Under the pieces are notes generated by a model, which did not search any database, was not told the DNA's origin, and saw only the letters and a list, made by a program, of their open reading frames with translations. This document shows positions 59,683-64,000 of a DNA stretch of 64,000 nt, piece after piece (within the stretch, counting starts at the first letter, position 1; each line of letters opens with the position of its first letter). The stretch is from Klebsiella spallanzanii (GTDB taxonomy: Bacteria; Pseudomonadota; Gammaproteobacteria; Enterobacterales; Enterobacteriaceae): positions 372,001-436,000 of the forward strand of contig NZ_CABGGS010000001.1 in the NCBI RefSeq assembly GCF_902158555.1. Direction: 5' to 3'. The translations under genes were made by a program, and so were the position numbers.

Positions 59683-61093
59683 TTTCTCTGGCGGCTTCCC
59701 AGGCCGCCAGCGTCTCCAGCCGCGCCTGTTTGTGATCGACAATCGGGCGCGGGTAATCCAGCGTCACGCTATTTTTCTCCGCCCACAGCCACGGTTGATG
59801 CACCGCTTTCTCCGGTACATCGGCCAGCTCCGGCAACCAGTGACGAATAAACTGCCCGGATTTATCAAACCGCTCTCCCTGGGTCGTCGGGTTAAAAATG
59901 CGGAAATAAGGTGCAGCATCGGTACCGGTTGACGCCGCCCACTGCCAGCCGCCATTGTTCGCCGCCAGGTCGCCATCAATCAGCTGTTCGATAAAGTAGC
60001 GCTCCCCCAACCGCCAGTCGATTCGCAGGTCTTTCACCAGGAAGCTGGCGACAATCATCCGCAAGCGGTTATGCATCCACCCAGTAGAATTAAGCTGACG
60101 CATGGCGGCATCAACGATCGGGAAACCGGTTTGCCCGCGCTGCCAGGCCTGCAGCGCGGATTTATCATCCAACCACGCCACGTTATCGGTCCAGGCGATA
60201 AAAGGTCGTCCTTTACACAAATTCGGGTAGTAAACCATCAGATGGCGATAAAACTCACGCCAGATAAGTTCGTTGAGCCACACCGCCCCCGCTTCACCCT
60301 CCAGCGCTCGCGGCTGCTCCACCAGCAGGCGATGCAGGCACTGACGCGGTGAAAGCACACCGACCGCCAGGCACGGCGACAGTCGACTGGTCCCTTCGAT
60401 GGCCGGAAGGTCGCGCTGCTCAGCATAATCGGCGGCCTTCTGCTGGCAAAAACGGCGTAGCTGATTGATAGCGGCTTTTTCATCCGCAGCAAACAGGTCG
60501 CTATCAAACGGCGTCTGTGGGTAGTTTATTTTCACTTCAGCCGTTGCATCTATTGCCCCACCGGCGCGAGCTTTGGGCGCGGCAACGCACTCCGGCAGCG
60601 CCTCCTTTAAGCGGCGAATAAAGGCATTTTTAAACGGCGTAAACACCTTATACATTTCGCGATTGCCGGTCAGCACGCTGCCGGGCGGTAACAACACACT
60701 GTCATCAAAGCCCTGACATATCACGCCTTGTAAGTTTTTCTCGACTAACGCATCGCGCTGGCGTTCATTAATTTCATACTGATAATTATAGAAAAGATGG
60801 CTGACCTGCTGCTGCTTACAGACTTCAGATAGCAGCGTCACGCTGGCGGCGAAGTCCTCCGCATGTTCAATGAGCAGCGGGATCCCCCGCTCGGCCAGCG
60901 CCATTTGTAAGCTATCAAGATGACTGACAATAAATGCCGACTGACGCGGTGCCATACCGTGCTGGCGCCATTGTCCCGGCGTGGCGATAAACAACGCCAT
61001 CACGCGAGCATGAGGATCGCGACAGGCAGCAGCAAGCGCCAGGTTATCGTGAACGCGCAAGTCCGCGCGAAACCAGACCAGATGGGTGGCCAT
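59651..61093 (-). CDS. phr: Deoxyribodipyrimidine photolyase
   Basis: FAD- and folate-dependent repair enzyme that splits cyclobutane pyrimidine dimers with light. The 480 residues begin [18 protein letters not shown], bind FAD through [12 protein letters not shown] and WREFYRH, and contain [20 protein letters not shown] and [16 protein letters not shown]. It follows ybgA by 24 bases, the E. coli arrangement. Confidence 0.97.
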   Translation of the reverse strand: MATHLVWFRADLRVHDNLALAAACRDPHARVMALFIATPGQWRQHGMAPRQSAFIVSHLDSLQMALAERGIPLLIEHAEDFAASVTLLSEVCKQQQVSHLFYNYQYEINERQRDALVEKNLQGVICQGFDDSVLLPPGSVLTGNREMYKVFTPFKNAFIRRLKEALPECVAAPKARAGGAIDATAEVKINYPQTPFDSDLFAADEKAAINQLRRFCQQKAADYAEQRDLPAIEGTSRLSPCLAVGVLSPRQCLHRLLVEQPRALEGEAGAVWLNELIWREFYRHLMVYYPNLCKGRPFIAWTDNVAWLDDKSALQAWQRGQTGFPIVDAAMRQLNSTGWMHNRLRMIVASFLVKDLRIDWRLGERYFIEQLIDGDLAANNGGWQWAASTGTDAAPYFRIFNPTTQGERFDKSGQFIRHWLPELADVPEKAVHQPWLWAEKNSVTLDYPRPIVDHKQARLETLAAWEAAREIKTPAPDDEP

Positions 61094-61117
61094 AAAACTC
61101 CTGCAATCAGTGATTTT

Positions 61118-61609
61118 TTATTCGTCCAGCGCTTGCGGCCAGCCGGTGAAGTAGCGCTGACCGGAGAGATAAGCGTCCGGAAACTCGGTCAGATAGTGTT
61201 TAAGCAGATTCAGCGGGGCAAGCAGCGGCTCTTTTCCCAGCCGATAGTCATCAATCAGCGTCGTCAGCTCCTGCTTCTGTTGGGCGTTAAGATGTTCACG
61301 GAAATAACCCTGAATGTGCATCAGGACGTTGGTGTGATTTTGCCGGGTGGAGGGATGAGCCAGTAGCGTCACCAGACGCTCACGATAGGCGTCAAAGAAA
61401 GCGTCCAGCGATGGCCACTCGGCAATAGCCGCCACAAAGGGCCCAATCTGCCGGTATTCCGGCTGTGAATGCGCCAGCAGTATCAGCTTGTAGCGGCTAT
61501 GAAAATCCACCAGTTTGCCCCGGGTCAGCCCATCGCGGCGCAGATTATCCAGTTCACGTAAGGTGTAAATACGGGTTTTGCTATCGTCTTCCAGCCAGGT
61601 GTCGCTCAT
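61118..61609 (-). CDS. ybgA: DUF1722-family protein YbgA
   Basis: A 163-residue conserved protein upstream of phr. The function is unknown; the operon with photolyase suggests a DNA-repair link. Characteristic parts are LVDFHSRYKLILLAHSQPEY and HIQGYFREHLNAQQKQEL. The start at 61609 (MSDTWLEDDSK) has AAGGAG seven bases before it. Confidence 0.9.
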   Translation of the reverse strand: MSDTWLEDDSKTRIYTLRELDNLRRDGLTRGKLVDFHSRYKLILLAHSQPEYRQIGPFVAAIAEWPSLDAFFDAYRERLVTLLAHPSTRQNHTNVLMHIQGYFREHLNAQQKQELTTLIDDYRLGKEPLLAPLNLLKHYLTEFPDAYLSGQRYFTGWPQALDE

Positions 61610-61657
61610 CACTTCTCCTTGTATCATCAGAAGTAATAAGTGTAAGCCACAACAGGC

Positions 61658-61687
61658 AAAAAAAAACCGCCGGGGGAAACCGGCGGC
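61658..61687 (-). terminator. Terminator of ybfA
   Basis: Stem CCGCCGG/CCGGCGG with nine T on the minus strand, 28 bases after ybfA, insulating it from ybgA. Confidence 0.88.
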
Positions 61688-61714
61688 TTACAGCGTTCAG
61701 ACGATATGTGGATA

Positions 61715-61921
61715 TCAGTAAAAATCTGCGGAGGCTTTTTCCGCCTGCGCCATCCATACCGGCTGGTCGCTGGTTTTTGACCACACACGGTGCAGCCAGC
61801 TGTAAAAACGGGCACGATCTTTCCAGAACAACATCACCGGAAGCGCCGCCACGCCAGCCACAACGGCGAAAGTGCGACGCGCGAAGATTACGTGAGCAGG
61901 ATAAGTTTTGTACAACGCCAT
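61715..61921 (-). CDS. ybfA: Small membrane protein YbfA
   Basis: A 68-residue protein with one hydrophobic segment ([16 protein letters not shown]) and the conserved tail [19 protein letters not shown]. The start at 61921 ([11 protein letters not shown]) gives the E. coli length; a longer frame adds 11 residues. Function unknown. It is divergent from kdp. The 309-base interval to kdpF holds the kdp promoter elements. Confidence 0.9.
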   Translation of the reverse strand: MALYKTYPAHVIFARRTFAVVAGVAALPVMLFWKDRARFYSWLHRVWSKTSDQPVWMAQAEKASADFY

Positions 61922-62129
61922 AATTTCTCTCCCCTTTGTCAGGCCGGCAATCAACGCCGGTAAAGTATCAATGTGTCTCTGGTTAAAATAGTACCGCTTT
62001 GGCTGTAATTTTACTACTCATCCGACCACTAAAAAGCACTTATTTAGCCTTTATTTACATTCACCCGGTAACTTAGTTACATAAAAGTTAAAATAATACT
62101 AACCATTAGTTAAATTAAGGGATTGGTGA

Positions 62130-62196
62130 TTTTTATATTTTTTTTACACCCTTGCAGCTAATTTTTGCGAAATCTTTGCGCCCGACTTCCTATCCT
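62130..62196 (+). promoter_or_regulatory. kdpFABC promoter with KdpE-type site
   Basis: The T-rich block TTTTATATTTTTTTTTACAC (about 62130-62149) corresponds to the KdpE-binding site upstream of kdpF in E. coli. A -10-like TATCCT lies at 62191-62196. The -35 match is poor, as expected for a response-regulator-dependent promoter. Confidence 0.65.
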
Positions 62197-62230
62197 CCTC
62201 GTAAATCAAAAAGACACCCGGAGGTGGATT

Positions 62231-62320
62231 GTGACTGCAGGCGTAATCGCTGGCGTAGCGCTGGTGTTCCTGTTGCTGGCTTATCTGGTTTATGCCCTGA
62301 TACACGCGGAGGCATTCTGA
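62231..62320 (+). CDS. kdpF: KdpF, small subunit of the K+-transporting ATPase
   Basis: A 29-residue single-TM peptide that stabilises the KdpABC complex, reading [20 protein letters not shown] and ending HAEAF. It starts with GTG, six bases after GGAGG, and its TGA overlaps the kdpA ATG by one base. It is often missed by automatic callers. Confidence 0.93.
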   Translation: MTAGVIAGVALVFLLLAYLVYALIHAEAF

Positions 62321-63999
62321 TGGCCGCTCAAGGATTTTTACTCATCGCGAGCTTTATTCTGCTGCTGATGCTCCTGGCTCGTCCGCTGGGAACAGCGCTG
62401 GCGACCATGATCAACGATGTCCCGTTACCGGGACTTGCCGGTATCGAACGCGGATTATGGCGGGCTGCGGGCATTCGTTCGCAGGAGATGAACTGGTATC
62501 AATATTTATTCGCCATCCTGCTGTTTAACGCGCTGGGTCTGGTGGCGCTGTTTGCGCTGCTGATGTTCCAGGGCTCCCTGCCGCTTAATCCGCAGCATCT
62601 GCCCGGCCTGTCGTGGGATCTGGCGCTGAATACGGCGGTGAGCTTTGTCAGCAACACCAACTGGCAGGCCTACGGCGGGGAAGCCACCATGAGCTACCTC
62701 AGCCAGATGGCGGGACTGGCGGTACAAAACTTCCTCTCCGCTGCCACCGGCATCGCGGTAATCTTTGCCCTTACCCGCGCTTACGCCCGACAGAAGGTCA
62801 GCACGCTTGGTAACGCCTGGATCGATCTGACTCGCATCACCCTCTGGCTGCTGCTGCCCATTTCGCTGCTGATTGCGCTGTTCTTTATTCAGCAGGGCGT
62901 GCCGCAGAGCTTTGCGCCGTATCAGGGGTTTACCTCGCTGGAAGGGGTACGCCAGATGCTGCCGATGGGGCCGGTCGCCTCGCAGGAAGCGATTAAAATG
63001 CTCGGTACCAACGGCGGCGGCTTCTTTAACGCCAACTCGGCGCACCCGTTTGAAAACCCGACCGCACTGACCAACATGGTGCAGATGCTGGCGATCTTTC
63101 TGATCCCGGCGGCGCTGTGTTTTGCCTTCGGTGAGGTGGTGGGCGACCGCCGTCAGGGACGGGCAATTCTGTGGGCGATGACGCTTATCTTTATCGTCTG
63201 CGTGGCGGTCGTCATGTGGGCCGAAACTCGCGGTAACCCGCATCTGTTAAACCTTGGCGCCGATAGCAGTCTGAATATGGAAGGCAAAGAGAGCCGCTTC
63301 GGTATTCTCGCCAGCAGCCTGTTTGCCGTGGTCACTACCGCCGCCTCCTGCGGGGCGGTCAACGCGATGCATGACTCCTTTACCGCACTGGGCGGGATGG
63401 TGCCAATGTGGTTAATGCAGATTGGCGAAGTGGTGTTCGGCGGCGTTGGTTCAGGCCTGTACGGCATGCTGCTGTTCGTCATGCTGGCGGTATTTATCGC
63501 CGGGCTGATGATTGGCCGCACGCCGGAGTACCTCGGTAAGAAAATCGATGTCCGCGAAATGAAAATGATTGCCCTGGCTATCCTCGTCACCCCAACGCTG
63601 GTGCTGCTCGGCACGGCGCTGGCGATGATGACCGAGGCCGGGCGCGCGGGGATGTTTAACCCCGGTCCGCACGGCTTTAGCGAAGTGCTGTACGCCGTTA
63701 CCTCAGCGGCGAACAACAACGGCAGCGCCTTCGGCGGCTTAAGCGCGGCAACGCCGTTCTGGAACCTGTTGCTGGCGTTCTGCATGCTGGTCGGTCGCTT
63801 CGCGGTCATTATTCCAGTGATGGCGATTGCCGGTTCGCTGGTAACGAAGAAAATTCAGCCTGCCGGTAGCGGTACGCTCGCCACCCACGACGCGCTGTTT
63901 ATCGGACTGCTGATCGGCACCGTACTGCTGGTTGGCGCGCTGACCTTTATCCCCGCGCTGGCGCTCGGCCCGCTGGCGGAACACTTTTCCTTACTTTAA
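62320..63999 (+). CDS. kdpA: K+-transporting ATPase channel-like subunit KdpA
   Basis: Potassium-binding and translocating subunit of the high-affinity Kdp pump, 559 residues with about ten TMs. The four selectivity-filter segments are visible: [35 protein letters not shown] and NNNGSAFGG. The start at 62320 is set by overlap with kdpF; the upstream extension of the frame crosses kdpF and is not coding. kdpB should begin just beyond the window edge. Confidence 0.97.
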   Translation: MAAQGFLLIASFILLLMLLARPLGTALATMINDVPLPGLAGIERGLWRAAGIRSQEMNWYQYLFAILLFNALGLVALFALLMFQGSLPLNPQHLPGLSWDLALNTAVSFVSNTNWQAYGGEATMSYLSQMAGLAVQNFLSAATGIAVIFALTRAYARQKVSTLGNAWIDLTRITLWLLLPISLLIALFFIQQGVPQSFAPYQGFTSLEGVRQMLPMGPVASQEAIKMLGTNGGGFFNANSAHPFENPTALTNMVQMLAIFLIPAALCFAFGEVVGDRRQGRAILWAMTLIFIVCVAVVMWAETRGNPHLLNLGADSSLNMEGKESRFGILASSLFAVVTTAASCGAVNAMHDSFTALGGMVPMWLMQIGEVVFGGVGSGLYGMLLFVMLAVFIAGLMIGRTPEYLGKKIDVREMKMIALAILVTPTLVLLGTALAMMTEAGRAGMFNPGPHGFSEVLYAVTSAANNNGSAFGGLSAATPFWNLLLAFCMLVGRFAVIIPVMAIAGSLVTKKIQPAGSGTLATHDALFIGLLIGTVLLVGALTFIPALALGPLAEHFSLL

Positions 64000-64000
64000 G

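Overview
The window is a chromosomal segment of an enterobacterium. Gene order and protein sequences follow the Escherichia/Klebsiella backbone almost gene for gene (aroG, ybgS, zitB, pnuC, nadA, the lysT-valT tRNA operon, cpoB-pal-tolBARQ-ybgC, cydABX-ybgE, the suc and sdh operons, gltA, nei, pxpBCA, ybgI, dtpD, phr, ybgA, ybfA, kdpFA). Accessory content (a glutamate mutase cluster, pcp with DUF969/DUF979, BIME-type repeats) and sequence style point to the Klebsiella/Raoultella/Citrobacter side of the family rather than E. coli K-12. This is inference from memory of the families, not a database result. No phage, integrase, insertion sequence or CRISPR array is visible.

Layout. 1-4.3 kb: a TonB receptor, binding protein, permease and ATPase for a ferric-siderophore-type substrate, leftward. 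4.4-9.2 kb: aroG with a TyrR box, ybgS, zitB, and nadA-pnuC with a NadR-type box. 9.3-10.1 kb: four tRNA-Lys and one tRNA-Val, with odd repeated spacers that carry a copy of the tRNA-Lys 3' end. 10.2-19.2 kb: the Tol-Pal envelope operon and cytochrome bd, leftward, with an FNR box upstream of cydA. 19.2-39.8 kb: an accessory block lying exactly between cydA and sucD, where E. coli K-12 has mngRAB. 39.8-51.6 kb: the TCA-cycle core (sucDCBA, sdhBADC leftward; gltA rightward). 51.6-57.9 kb: nei and a 5-oxoproline salvage operon. 58-62 kb: dtpD, phr, ybgA, ybfA. 62.1-64 kb: the start of the kdp potassium-pump operon.

How the accessory block works. Its left half (20.4-30.5 kb, rightward) encodes glutamate fermentation through methylaspartate: an AdoCbl-dependent glutamate mutase (GlmS, GlmE), its reactivase (GlmL), methylaspartate ammonia-lyase, a dicarboxylate/glutamate-type importer, a class I fumarase likely acting as mesaconase, and a corrinoid adenosyltransferase that would supply the mutase cofactor. 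An AtuA-family protein and a DUF4387 protein sit inside the operon with no assigned step. The citramalate-cleaving enzyme is not present. The right half (33.0-39.8 kb, rightward) encodes a tetronate-type pathway (OtnK, OtnC, OtnI) without the usual dehydrogenase, joined to a beta-keto-acid cleavage enzyme, a BASS-type importer, a GlcG/HbpS protein and an Asp/Glu-racemase-fold protein. A DeoR regulator is embedded in this operon, and an AraC-type regulator is divergent from it across an unusually strong inverted repeat. A LysR regulator lies between the two halves. The right-hand cluster is the best candidate here for an undescribed catabolic system.
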